Below are positions 11,661-22,846 of a stretch of DNA of 64,000 nt, in pieces. This stretch comes from Phymatolithon calcareum (taxonomy: Eukaryota; Rhodophyta; Florideophyceae; Hapalidiales). Position 1 is the stretch's first letter. Each line of letters opens with the position of its first letter. Below the pieces are notes generated by a model, which ran no database searches, had not been told where the DNA came from, and saw only the letters and a list, made by a program, of their open reading frames with translations. The stretch covers positions 2,108,001-2,172,000 of the forward strand of contig OZ345379.1 of NCBI GenBank assembly GCA_977006965.1, given 5' to 3'. The position numbers and the translations under genes are program-made.

Positions 11661-12941
11661 AAAATATGGTTATGCGCTCGTTACGGCGATAGTACCTGCT
11701 TGCTGACCGCGACTTCGGCCTCCATACCGTACTATTGATGACGAATATCTTCTCCGGATTATCCGTACAGAACGTATCGAACATATCCAGACGCTTGAGT
11801 AGCGGTGTTTTCCGCGAAACTTTGAGTCGACTTTCGTTCTTGCTTAACGGAAGCACCTCGCCTTCTTTCATTACTTGAATCTTGGGCGTGTACTACAGGA
11901 TGAGGCGCCAGTTGGATGGCGTCCTCGCGGCACCGTAATAACATCCCGGCTTCAAGTCCTCGTAGAGCAAGTTCCGCAGCATAATGAGACACTTGATTCG
12001 ATTGAAGGGATTTCGAGAGATATTTCCAACCTTAATGACGTTTTCGCTCTCCCTGAAGTTGTTGAACTCGTCTTCGAACACAATCGCCTCCGAAAAACCC
12101 ACTGATATGCTATTTCAAGAGATAACTTGACTCAGGGTCAATATTTGCACTAATAGAACACGATTTGCCCAAAGCTCCTCCGAATCTCGTCATTTCTCGA
12201 TGATATCTGTTCCTAATACGGCTGATATGAGTCCCATCACAATCAAAGCACCCATGATCTCGGATAACGTGCGTTTTGGCCTCGGAATACGATATGCACG
12301 AAAGAACGTCCGGCTTCCTTCTTGGTGATGACCCATTTTTCAGAAGACTTGTTCACGATGCGGCCAAAGGCTTTCCTATCCACCGATTTCCGCAGCATCA
12401 CGCCGCCCATGCTCTTTTTCGCGGTCTGCTTCGTCTTGCTCCCTCTCGAGGGTTGGCGTTTTTGACTCTAGTCATCGTGGAGTTTGTTTTACCACCCGTG
12501 ATTGCACTCCAGCTATCTGAGGAAGAACTTAATTAACGTATCTCGATCTGCCGAAGACGCGCTCAACGGGGTTCCACTTCCGCGATGACGGTCGACGCAG
12601 GGGAGCAAGACACGAACGCAAAGACCGCGCAACGGGTTGTCGAGTTCGCTGGTGGGTTGGGGTGAGCTCTCTCCTCCTCGAACCGGCGATACAGACATCC
12701 TGTGTGATCTCCCGCGAATGCCACGTGTTTTTCCAGCCGGCGCTAAGTTTTCCAAATACTTTTTGGACACGTTTGACACTGGGCAACAATTATCAAATGT
12801 TTTGTCATACGACAATAATTCAACTCGACGGACACCTGTCCTAATCCCTGCGTCATACTGGATTCCTTGACCATTCCGCGTGCACGTCTTCTTCGCGCGC
12901 GGACGCGCTGTTGGAAACGCCAACTATCCTGTCGTTCCCTC

Positions 12942-12953
12942 AAGGCAGGTGGG
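12942..12953 (+). other. Polypurine tract candidate
   Basis: AAGGCAGGTGGG directly precedes the 3' LTR, the position of the plus-strand primer in LTR elements. One T interrupts the purines. Confidence 0.45.
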
Positions 12954-13237
12954 TGTAATGCCTTTGAGAGGGCATTATGATACGCCCCGCAGCGAGATCT
13001 TCTCACTGCACGTTAGCCAATCATCGCTGTGCACCTCCGGGAGATATTAGTAGAAATAGCTCGCCTACTTGTCGTAGGATATCGAGAGAAGAGAGAACAA
13101 TAGTGGAGACACTCACCGTCTCGACGGGCATGCGTTTCCAAATAAACGAACCCGCACAGACGACTTTACTGTGCGGGGTGCCCTCTAGTGTGCCTTTGTG
13201 ACACACTTAACGATGTACTACCAAAGCGTACGTTACA
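12954..13237 (+). repeat. 3' LTR
   Basis: 284 bases collinear with 8682-8979, starting TGTAATGCC and ending TACGTTACA. It carries the AATAAACGAACCC signal near 13140 and an extra GACTTTACTGTGCG-like piece (about 13158-13171) that is absent from the 5' LTR. Confidence 0.9.
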
Positions 13238-14289
13238 GTAGGGTGATTCGACATATGTCGAGTTGCGTTTTCCACTGCTAGCGCGAATGTGTCCATGAAA
13301 AAATTGTAAGCAGATGCTGAGGGGGGATCCTTGGGGGACTCCTCGGTCGATTAGGAGCCACTTCTTTCCCTCGTCTCCAACAGTTGTGATCCAAGATGGT
13401 TTGAGCTGTTATCTGACCATCACCGCTGGGTCTGCGGGTAGGCATTTGTCAACACGTTTTTGAAGTTAGTCCCTAGAGACGCGATCATGTGCCGCAGAAA
13501 TACGAGGACAGCTACATGCGGTAACCCTTCTTCATGCTGCTCGCGGACCTCCGTCACCTTCTTGTTTTGAAATGCTAATTGGAAGCGGTGGAACTTGTAC
13601 CGGCTACTTATCGCCGAGTCCATGGCAGCGTCAATGATATTCCGCACTTTGCTTAAGAGCGAGATCGATCTGTAGTTTCCAGCTTCATTTGGCGCTATTT
13701 TTTGTGAATCGGAGTCAGCTTCGCTCTTCGCCATGCTGTCGCAATGCATTTCAGCTTCCCGCACATTCCCCGCTCATTTCAAGATTTGCTTGAAGCATTT
13801 GAACTCCAATCCTATCAGGCCTAAGTGCTTTTCCCCGCCGGGCTGCGTTCCTCATAGAGAATCGACCAGCGCAGTAGTAGTTCGATCACTGAAGTTCGAA
13901 GAGTGAACGGAATTATTAAAACAATGATGCTCACGTGCTCATAAAGAATCCCATTATGCCCGCCGAGAAAGTTGCAGACTTGGTTCTGGTGAACGAGGCA
14001 GCTAAGCGTCGTTTTACAGAAGACTTGATCAAGATGTAGTAAGGCGACACCAGCGATGGCGGGAGCTACTCTTGTTTTATGCACTACATACAAGCGGTGG
14101 ACCATTACGACAAACAGGTTACGAAGCGTTAGGTGGATTCATTTTCACTGGGCACTCACAATGCTGGACCCAATGGCGACAAAAAGTCCATGGAAATGTA
14201 CTTACACGCCGAAATTGCATACTATTGGAAAACCAAAATGTTGTGCTGCAATCCATGGGCGAGCACTGATGTGAAATCATTTAGGAATT

Positions 14290-15017
14290 GTTGATGTGCA
14301 GGTCGAGGAGTAGAGTTGCCATTTTCGATTGCGCCTCATTTCTCGAAGCGCAGAGTAAATTCGAACTGCCTGATTTGACATCATGCAAGGGAGCATGCCA
14401 AAAAATAGAACAGAATGAAGAAAACTTAGCCCTCGAAGCGCTGCAACCTCACTTGTGGGAACTGCAGAATACACAAAAGTCGGCTTATTGCCTCGATTGT
14501 ACTGAGAGAACAGTTTGCGGTGGCCCTTCAAGCGCGTGCAGGAAACGCACACCATAGGGAAACTCCGACGACTCCTCTTCACTAAAAACAGCGAACGACT
14601 CGAATCAAGACGAAAAACACACCGTACTACAAACCAGATGTTGCCCCAGTCATCCTCCGGTTTGCCAAGGTGCGACATCGACAGCTGGTCATAAAATACG
14701 AAAACAAAAGTCTTCCTCGCGTTAACAGGATGATATTATCGGATGAATTCGGACCAGCTGCCCAAGCATGACTTTGAGATCTTACGCAAGAATCTAGCAA
14801 CGTATGAACTAGACCGCGAAGAAATGTTGAGAACGGAGAATGCATTATTCTCTCTTCTATTCTCCAGCGTCACCATCATTGATAATATAGAAAACCAAGA
14901 GACCCTGTACTAGGGCCGAGGGGAAATACTAGAGTGAACACGTACCGAAAAGTCGTTCCCATGCAGTGTTAGGAGCGTAACTCGGAGCTTTCAGTTAAAC
15001 AACTAATCAGTTGCAAA
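14290..15017 (+). mobile_element. LINE ORF2 C-terminal and 3' end fragment
   Basis: Split across frames, the plus strand reads LRRLLFTKNS, then YELDREEMLRTENALFSLLF and ENQETLY followed by a stop at 14911-14913. These match the C-terminal motif seen at 21437-21706, 51292-51921 and 59976-59743 (minus). The 3' untranslated part ends in AAACAACTAATCAGTTGCAAAAA at about 14998-15018, the same tail as at 52030 and 59345. Several frameshifts make it a pseudogene. Confidence 0.65.
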
Positions 15018-15575
15018 AACCTGTAGCCAAAGCCTTTTCCTACACTGGAAGAGGGTCTTCGCAGCTGGGGTTACGACAATATAACTGAACCCGGGTTGCA
15101 AGGAATTGAGCAGATTAACGGAGCTACAAAGAGGACAGCTAAAACAAATCTCTCTTGCAGTGTAAGAACTGTTTCCGAGGACGTGTAAATCCAAATTCAA
15201 AAAAAAGATCCACAGGTTGCCTTGGGAAAGAATAGGCAACGAAATAGAGTAGTGTGAAGTTGTTACGACTAGTTAGAGCATATATGTGCTCCTTGCTCAG
15301 AAAAAGCGATCAATATTCCAGTCGTTCAGCGAAATGATCGACATTGTGGCTCAATGTTGTCGAAATTGTCACTTGCTCGAATGCCCAGCATCGTAATGAT
15401 GTTAAAAAATTGAATAACACTGAAATGCAGAAGTGACAAATTGCAGAGTTGTTTCTGCGAAATAACGGTAACCAAGGTGCTTTTCAACGTAATATTAGTC
15501 CTTTTTAACAAACATACTTTCTCTTCTTAAACTGTGACCTGAGTAATGCTGCCTTTGAACTACAGCGAACAAAAA
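15018..15575. other. 3' flank of the secreted-protein gene, nothing else seen
   Basis: AT-rich sequence with small open frames only (15239-15003 and 15511-15326 minus). The end of the secreted-protein transcript should lie here; no canonical AATAAA stands out on the minus strand. Confidence 0.35.
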
Positions 15576-16337
15576 CTAATCACATTCGCACGCTCCATTA
15601 TCCAAAACAGGACCAAGGCAGTTGTCTGTCACAATTCCTTGAATCACTTCAGCGAACGAAGTGCTGGCATTGTCCTCCAACCGCGTTCTACATACAGCAG
15701 AAACTGTAGTATCTTGGATAAAGGCGCCAAAAATGCTCTTATCATTTTCAGATGGACGAAAAAGATAGGGGACGTCTTGCATCGTCTGGCCTCCACAAAT
15801 GCAAGATGCTGAATAATTGAGATCGTCCCCAGTATCTAGCTGCACTTTGCAATCAACCGTCTCCGACTCAGGACTAGGCGAAGGCTCCTCCGGGCTAGGA
15901 GACGGCTCTTCGGGGCTCGGCACTACCTCCACAACATGTGGAGGTGTGGGCTCGCAAAAATGCCCGTGGCATCCTTTATCGGCTGCGCCTGTTGGTTTGA
16001 AAGTTACCTTGTCGCTCCTAAAGTGACGCCCCGACTCGCTTCCTGGAGACTCATTGGACAAAGCCTTGTGGGGATTGAAGCGAGGTGCACCTCTGCTTCC
16101 CGGTTGCGGCTTGAAAACAAAGTGCCCCTTGTTGACAGGGAAGACTGAATGTTTGGAACGTGGAAAGCGGGAATGCGTGCCCTTGAAGAAGGAGGCAAAT
16201 GAACTGTGACGACCTCCGCCCACATGATTGGATGTCGGCACAAACGGTCCCTGGCGAGCGGGGACTTTTGCCGTGTTCGCAACTACCGCAAACAATACAA
16301 TGACCATCACGACTTTGAGAATGGCAAGGCTGACCAT
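15576..16337 (-). CDS. Small secreted protein with Pro/Ser/Glu repeats and a Cys-containing tail
   Basis: 253 codons in one exon. Residues 1-23 are a signal peptide (hydrophobic run LAILKVVMVIVLFAVVANTA, likely cut before KVPARQ), so the product enters the secretory path. Residues 24-130 are basic and rich in Ser, His, Phe and Pro, with dibasic sites. A short repeat follows near residues 140-162, three units of the type PSPEEPS. The last 90 residues are acidic and hold most of the nine cysteines (VDCKV, SASCICGG, AVCRT, DNCLG, ACECD). The PSPEE stretch resembles hinge or cell-wall linkers; I do not recognise the family. A TATA box lies 134-143 bases upstream. The long open frame, leader and TATA together make a real gene likely. 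Cell wall or extracellular matrix would be a fitting place. Confidence 0.8.
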   Translation of the reverse strand: MVSLAILKVVMVIVLFAVVANTAKVPARQGPFVPTSNHVGGGRHSSFASFFKGTHSRFPRSKHSVFPVNKGHFVFKPQPGSRGAPRFNPHKALSNESPGSESGRHFRSDKVTFKPTGAADKGCHGHFCEPTPPHVVEVVPSPEEPSPSPEEPSPSPESETVDCKVQLDTGDDLNYSASCICGGQTMQDVPYLFRPSENDKSIFGAFIQDTTVSAVCRTRLEDNASTSFAEVIQGIVTDNCLGPVLDNGACECD

Positions 16338-16470
16338 TGTGAAAGCAATAGAATGTGGAGTGGATCGGATTGGGGTTGTGTTGAATAGGAGTTTGCGCTC
16401 GTCTTGGCTTGTTCAGTTGATTTGGCTTCTCTTGTTTTGCCTCTCTGCCTTCTCTGCGGTCCTATTCTGG

Positions 16471-16480
16471 TCTTATATAG
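16471..16480 (-). promoter_or_regulatory. TATA box of the secreted-protein gene
   Basis: The minus strand reads CTATATAAGA, a near-perfect TATA box. With the usual 25-35 bases to the start of transcription, the leader would be about 100-110 bases long. The leader is A/C-rich (CAACACAACCCC), as often seen in highly expressed genes. Confidence 0.7.
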
Positions 16481-16499
16481 GCAAAATCTGGAAGGTGCA

Positions 16500-19400
16500 C
16501 ACTCGCCAAAACCATAGGCGGGCGCTCTTCGTCTGACGATGGCACGGAATTTGCACAACCAGAATTTCGAACTTCCATAAATTCAGAGACCTTTACGAGC
16601 TTCTAGCACAAAGTGTCTCCTAGGCACATCACGAGCTGCAACTCAGTGGCATTCAGCCAGCCGTTCATGTTCATCGGGTGTCTTGAATTGAACACTTTTC
16701 CCTTACTCACAATGAGGACCCTCCAAATTGTTTCTCCTCTTCCCCACACACGCCTGCTCCACAGCTAGAATTGCTTGCTCTGAATTGCGGACTTTTTTCA
16801 TCCGCCACCTTTCGTACCATAGATATAAATTTCGATGCTTTGTGACCCCAGGATCAGGGGCTCTTGACCCTATAATGTTTTGATTAGATTACTTTTAGCT
16901 TCCAGCAAAACCTTAAATTCTTCCCGAAGCTGAAGTCGCTCTCCTGTTCTTATGTTGGACCTGACCTTTTCGGTCTCCTACCAATTCGGATGCCTTGTTT
17001 TTCACGGCACATCATCCGTACCATACGTAGACATATGCAACTTTCTTCCACCGGAAGCTGTTCGTGTACTGTAGCCTGTGGAGAAATCGTTCCATCTGCT
17101 TCATTCAGTCAATCGGTACACTGTAAGGGGTGCTCATCTTCTTGCAAAAGTTTGCATTTAGTAGACTCGCAAATACAATTTTAGGGGATAGTCGGCCTGT
17201 TTTTACTGTGCGATTGAGCTCAAAGAAGATTTTTAGGGACCCTGAGGACATCAAATGAACCTAAAGTTGATGGAAAAGCGGGCGAACCGAAAAATGCGGA
17301 GTTGGACCGGGCACGTGCCGCGTGTCGGACTGGCGGGGCGACCGCTCGTTCGCGCAGAAATGCTTTTCAGCCCGCGTGTGCCGGCTGGAGATTTCATGCC
17401 TTCAGAAGGCACTCATGCATAAAACGCGCAGCGACATGGAGAAGTTCGAGCTTAGCGTGCTCCGTGTTCTGCAGAAGAATCATGCGCTGAAGTGTGAGAT
17501 CCGATTATCGCGCGGCACTTCGTATATGCGGTCCGTGGACACAGCGAGTTCGACACGTGCTGAATTGCTGAGGCATATAGAGCTGGGCGGAAAGGTTGAT
17601 GTGAAATAATGTGCAAAGGAGGCAACTGCTTGAGGAATGCATGCAAGATACGTGACGATGCGTGGGCATAGTATTTGCGGAGAATGAAGAAGCATTTTGA
17701 AACTCTTATAGGGACGTGTAGCGCCAGGCTCAAAAAAATCCGACGCCACATGGGTTAGAAAAGACCAGGAGAGGAGAGAGAGGAAAAAGGCCATGAGAGA
17801 CTAGGCAGAAAGGAGGAAAGAAAGACAAGGCATCCCAAAAGGCACCAGACAAAGTAAGCGGACTACCCTCGGAGCACTCCATGGCCCTACAGGAACTCAT
17901 GAGATCGTGATCATCGACACGAGCGCGAGGCTACGCCGGCAGGGCTTTGGAAGCTTGAGAAAGTGGTCATGAGGAAATAGACGTAGACGCGACTCGAACG
18001 GAAATGTAAGCCGCTAGTGTAGAAACCAACATGGCGGGCGCTGGAATTTATTATTCTACAGTAGAATCAGAAATTTCAGCACGCACCATGTTCTTGGCCA
18101 TTCTTTCTTTTATGCAGGTTTCGGAGTTGTCGAACAGCTCCCTCTCCTTACGGCTACAGTGGACTTTAGCAGATACGAGAGGTACTTGATGTCACAACAG
18201 CTCAAAGCCGCACAAAGTGCAGAGCTTCGGGGAGCTTAACATCTAAATCTCTACGCAGCCAATCCTCACCCGCCGTCCCTCAAAGGGACCACCCGGGTTG
18301 GAAACCATTAAGGATGCTCACGGTAGTTGGTCATCTCGTTACCTTCTTTCATCTCCTTCTGTTCTCTCTTCCAGCTTCCTTGACCATTGCGGCACACCAC
18401 TCAGGACGGAATCCATGTACTACCAAACTATCAAAAGGTGATAGTCTTCTCCCATGGGGAGGCCGGAGCACAGCTCTTGCCATTTCAAAAAAACCCTGCA
18501 TTGGAGCGGGGAAATATTCCTGACTCTGCTCTTGACTCCTTCCTGTGACGCACAGGTGCACGCGCGTGCCCGGACCGGCTATGATAGCCGGCCTGTATCA
18601 AATCCGCTTAAATTCGCAAGATTTCTTCGAAATCCGACGACGGCGAGGTGGAGTCTGGCATTTCGAGCGTGGCGAGTTCTCGATTCGCCGAGTGCCAGGC
18701 GGGCGCGTTCGCGATTGCGCCAGCCATTTCCGACGGGATTATCGCCGAAACAAGCGTATTGTGCAGCTTGATCGCTGCGGCCACTTGCGCCGGCGCGGTT
18801 GTTGGCCTTGTGAGCGTGGTTCGAGTTGTGTGCAGGTTGGAATCAAGCGGTGAATTTACTTGGGCGTGAAGCGCTGCCCCCAAGTAGTTGAGGTGGGCTA
18901 CATGGCCTTATGTACCATAAAGCGATTTAACAATAGAGCTAGAGAAGCTCACCGTGAGAAGGCAAGGGTGCACCATATTGATGCTGCCACTTTGCTTGCT
19001 GCTTATCTCGGCTCAATGGCAATCCGCGAGTTAATCACATGCCAGTAGATATTATGACTTTAGCGATAGAAAAGAAACGGGAGAGTGTACATATTGGGGG
19101 CACTATTTGGAAGCTCCCTTGCAAACAGACGGTACCGTCCGAATGTGAGCGTTTGGCTCAGGTTATATGAACATCTTGATTGCAGCGCCAACAGGACCAA
19201 CTGCGAATTCACTCGAGGTTTCGCAAAGCTTGTACCCGAAGCAATTTATGCAACAGCAAGAATCTGCGGACCGATGCTGACGGTAATTCGGCAAAATAAG
19301 GAATCACGAGATTCACGGGTAGTATCGCCAAGAGGAACGTTTCGGTGACGAGCATAAGCATGTAAGACTTGTGAGAACTCTAGCGGTTATGTGGAACGAG

Positions 19401-19869
19401 CACGAGCCCGAGCCTTCCCGAACGAAGAGAAATAAGCCTGACGATATCCGCACAGACGGCGACACGACGCTTTCGGCACGAATGAAGAGAGGGAAAAGAC
19501 GGACATGGCGTCGTCCTTGATGCGACAACCTTGGCTGGGCTGTCAACCTAGGAACGAACGCACAGAAAGGGAAAGGGGAATTTGAGGGCGATTGTCACCG
19601 AATTGGCTTGTGCGGGGAAGCGGTTGTGGTCAAGAAGGTTGGGAAGAACTCCAATTGCGCGTGCTTGAAGGCACTGCCATACGAACATGTGTGTGCTTGA
19701 TCCAAGCAATGGAGCCGAAATTCGATGAAATCCCACCTTAATTTACTCAGAGGAAGAAACTAACGATCTTACATACTACAGTACAACCGAAGTGAAGAAC
19801 AGCGAATAGACACACGAGGGACACGTGCCCATATGTCCCAACAGATCACCTACTACGAGCAGCAAGATG
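16500..19869. other. 3.4 kb without a supportable gene
   Basis: The most gene-like part is 18454-18883, a GC-rich patch open in three plus frames and one minus frame (18883-18608, 91 codons). With so many frames open at once none can be chosen, and none shows a domain. The stretch 17760-17830 is purine-rich (GAGAGGAGAGAGAGG). I recognise no element in the rest. Confidence 0.35.
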
Positions 19870-20975
19870 ACGCCGTATATAGCGCGGCGTAGGACTTGAA
19901 GCTTGAACAGGAGCCAGCTTCGATCTTGCGGACCAGGAAAGGGTTATGATCCTATCCAGAGCCCCTCAAACATTTGCAGAACCTATCGCAAAGTTTCATG
20001 AAGTATATCCGCAAAGATTTCGACCATTTTGAAACAAGGGCCTTCTATTGAGTTAAAGAAACTGAAGAGGGGAGAGCATCTCTCAGATGACGAAGGAAAC
20101 AGGTCATCTACAGCACGTCTTTTATCGGTGCAGGTAAATCTAGGAACATCCGATAACCAGTGTACAAATACACCATGTCAGCCCTGCGAGGTTAGAGGGA
20201 ACAGTCTGCACGAAGCCAGGGCAGAAAAACTAGCGTAAACCCTAGATTGAACATGTTCAACACTATAGCATTGCGTGACTTACATTGTCTTACAATTGCC
20301 CTTACTAATGCGGGATCGCGATATTGGGCACCTTCAGGCAAAACAATATAGTGTGGACATGATCATTTGCACCGTGACACCATGAAGTAGGATGTGGTAG
20401 TGGATGTTGCTGTTGGAGCGTGCATGGCGTCTGTGGTTGTAATGGGGACGGATTTTATCCGTCTTTAGCCGCATGATTTTCGCCAGAAAAACGCCCGCAG
20501 CGAAACTGGCAGAGGATTGTCAAAAAGTGCTTTTGCGTGTGGAGAGCCGTCGCGGAAGCGACGAAGGTTTTTTTTGTGGGTGGGGAGCCATCATCGAGAA
20601 CTGGTCCTTATCAAATCTAGCGGCATGTGTGGTCGTACGGCTGCAAAAGGGGAGCAAAGTAGGAATAATTTTGAAGAGGGAGGCAAATCTGTGGAGGAGA
20701 AGATTCAGATGGCGGCAGAGGGTAACTATCTTGTCCAACATTTTATAGCTCTGCGCGGCTGACAGACCCTTCCACTACATACCACGACTCTATTATTTTC
20801 ACACTGGTGAGCGGATAATACTGTCAAGAGCACACTTCAGATTGTGGAGAGCTTGCGAGCATTGGTATCGAAAAGAATTTTTTTAAAAGTCCGTAATTTA
20901 TGACCGCTACACTGAGCTATCCTGAAATTTTGGGCTAGATATTGGAGAATATTGCGGCATGGAACACTCAAATTG
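19870..20975 (+). repeat. Dispersed repeat family, copy 2
   Basis: Collinear with 6130-7340 (see that entry for shared landmarks). This copy keeps a few longer open pieces (20473-20748 and 20517-20762 in different frames). The second of these contains EEGGKSVEEKIQMAAEGNYL; copy 1 reads EEKVHMAAQVGYL at the same place, so the family once encoded protein here. No known domain recognised. Confidence 0.6.
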
Positions 20976-21417
20976 ATGTTTACTGACGACAAAAGACTTC
21001 AGAGTGTGGCACCGAGGTACCAAAATGCGAGCGAGGCTTCTCGACGACTAACCCCGAGGGGAATTCGTTTCGCTATCGGAATCATCATCCGACGACGTAG
21101 TAGTTGTCGTTCACACATCATCATTTTACGCATCGCTGAAACCAGCGTCATTGCCTCTATGATCAACGACGCCGGCATGTCGTACTCATAGTCTTCGCCA
21201 TGTCATACTTTGAACCTTGACGTGCACACAGGTTCATAGCTACATTGTGCTCAAGTGCTCCCTCTCGGTCGTTGATGGCACAGTGGTAGTGGTCGCAGCC
21301 TTACATCATGCTCCCCTGTGCAGGAGGGTAACTCTTTACGTAACCGCACTTTCCAGTGGAAAGATCTATTCACGTGGTTTGACGTGTTCGTCGACGGTGG
21401 TGGCTGACCTCTGCTAC
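20976..21417. other. No gene supported
   Basis: Short overlapping frames only. The end of this stretch (21418-21430) is one copy of the target duplication of the LINE insertion that follows. Confidence 0.35.
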
Positions 21418-21430
21418 AGTATACCGCCAT

Positions 21431-21915
21431 AGAGAATTGCCAGCAATCCTCAAGTTCCCCAAGGTGAAGCACAGACAACTCGCGCTGCAGTATGCCTGTG
21501 GCAGATTCCCACAGGTGTCAACAACAAGTATGACTGAAGAATTCGGCACCAGAACCAGAGAGCATATGGAGACCCTTGAACGCACGCTAGCAGGATACGA
21601 ACTCGAAGGAGAAAAACGACTGGAAACAGAAAAGGCGCTAGATGAGCTCTTACTATTTAGCAAGACACTCATAGAACGCATAGAGAACGAAGAAGGCCTG
21701 TATTAATCCGCAGAATGCAAGGAAAAAGTGGTCGAGTCCAAGCACCAACAATCCCGTAGAAGACTGAGATAGGACTACTTTGAGTCCTGAGTTTTCCCGT
21801 CCGCCATACTGGTGGACGTTTCGTGAGCTACAGAAAGGTAGGTAGCATCAGAGGAAGCCTTGCCCATATCTTCGGAAGTCTGTGGGGCTTTTAAATAAAC
21901 TTGAAAGGAAAAAAA
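21431..21915 (+). mobile_element. 5'-truncated LINE insertion with 13-bp target duplication
   Basis: AGTATACCGCCAT occurs at 21418-21430 and again at 21916-21928 and brackets exactly this 485-base piece, which ends in an A-rich tail (TAAATAAACTTGAAAGGAAAAAAA). The frame 21437-21706 encodes the LINE C-terminal motif: KHRQLALQYACGRFPQVSTT, then an FGTR stretch, LETLERTLAGYEL, ETEKALDELLLFSKTLIER and ENEEGLY-stop. The duplication plus tail show target-primed reverse transcription and prove that this C-terminal motif belongs to a LINE. Confidence 0.85.
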
Positions 21916-21928
21916 AGTATACCGCCAT

Positions 21929-22846
21929 CTCTCTCTGTTTTCCTCTACTTCACCGGTGATCCATCGTCACTGACAGAGCGAAACCCTTCGTGATTGCTTC
22001 TATAGATTCCTGGGATATCTTAGGTGGACTGATACCTGCGAGTGATCCATCGCGTAGAGAGAGAGAGGGATTTGTGGATTGCAAGAGTTGTGAAAGATGA
22101 CGGCGAAATATGGAGGGAAGAAATATCCTTTTCCATTTCAAGGTCATCCATTAATAAGTGCAGCTTTACTGTAGGTCTGGCTCTAGAGAGTAAATACACG
22201 AAGCGATTCAGCCTTGTGCAAGTAGTGTACAAAATTTGCGCCTTCACCACCGAACGCAGTCACCGGGTAGATGAATACCATCTGGGGTCTCCAGGGTAAT
22301 CGGTGAACTAGAAAGCATTGACTGGGGAATGGGAAATGCGGAAGTCATGACCACCATTGAGTTAAAGCACTTGAGCATTGTGCTTCGTCAACGAAACCCT
22401 ACTCGGTGGATGTATCATACGAAGGGGTAACATATGATAGAAGCGCTATTCTGCGGCGATCGAGATCTTCAGCATTCTGTTGGAACAATGCAAATCTGAC
22501 TGTTAGATTTATATCATACATGATACTACGGCATAAATTATCCCGAAAAGCTTCGGTTGAGATGTGGAATTGGCAACCAATAAAAATTCTACCCTTCAGG
22601 ATCATACCCCTGCTGCATTAGAAGAATCCAATCATTTTGCAAATTTGGGAAACATTAATTCCAATATCTGTAAAACAATTGGGCACTACTGCTTGGCATT
22701 TCCACGCGTCAAACTGGTGCAAAAGTTTACCACACGGGCGCGCTTCCACGCTGAAAAATCGCGCCCCGTCCATCTCCCTTTGCCAACCTCGCGCGCCATC
22801 GGCGACGGCCGAGGACATACTGTAGCATCATCAATCGTTCATTGTC
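21929..22846. other. Upstream region of the polymerase-hotdog gene
   Basis: About 0.9 kb between the LINE insertion and the ATG. No clear TATA box within 200 bases of the start. The last 150 bases are GC-rich and C-rich (GCGCGCCATC), then CATCATCAATCGTTCATTGTC before the ATG; a TATA-less promoter is likely. The plus frame 22564-23205 that crosses into the gene is a shadow of it. Confidence 0.35.

Larger units (their letters stand above)
8682..13237 (+). mobile_element. Ty3/gypsy-like LTR retrotransposon, decayed
   Basis: Two direct repeats of about 290 bases (8682-8979 and 12954-13237), each TGTAATG...CGTTACA, flank a 4-kb body. The bases just outside are GTAG on both sides (8678-8681, 13238-13241), a 4-bp target duplication. 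The body carries, in order, a gag-like frame, a CCHC knuckle, a retropepsin with DTG, and the start of a gypsy-type RT. The second half (about 11,700-12,940) is too decayed to show RNase H or integrase. The order protease-RT fits Ty3/gypsy or its relatives. The nested position dates it after the LINE it sits in. Confidence 0.9.
8345..13860 (-). mobile_element. LINE ORF2 fragment, minus strand, split by an LTR element
   Basis: Two pieces, 8345-8681 and 13238-13860, read on the minus strand as one reverse-transcriptase fragment collinear with 41640-42700. From 13860 downward come the segment before RT motif A, the SRYKFHRFQLAFQ stretch (ORF 13764-13420), and VPQGSPLS near 13330. After the gap, 8681-8345 continues just past the FADD site of the other copy through to the ETR-L-YLG-like segment and the CTCTTGTGCAATGCAGA end. 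Many stops and frameshifts make it a pseudogene. The LTR retrotransposon 8682-13237 entered next to the codons for the catalytic F/YADD box. Confidence 0.8.

Noticed and set aside
18454-18883. Overlapping frames of 73-105 codons in a GC-rich patch
   Set aside because: Three plus frames and one minus frame are open together and none has motifs, so no gene can be chosen.
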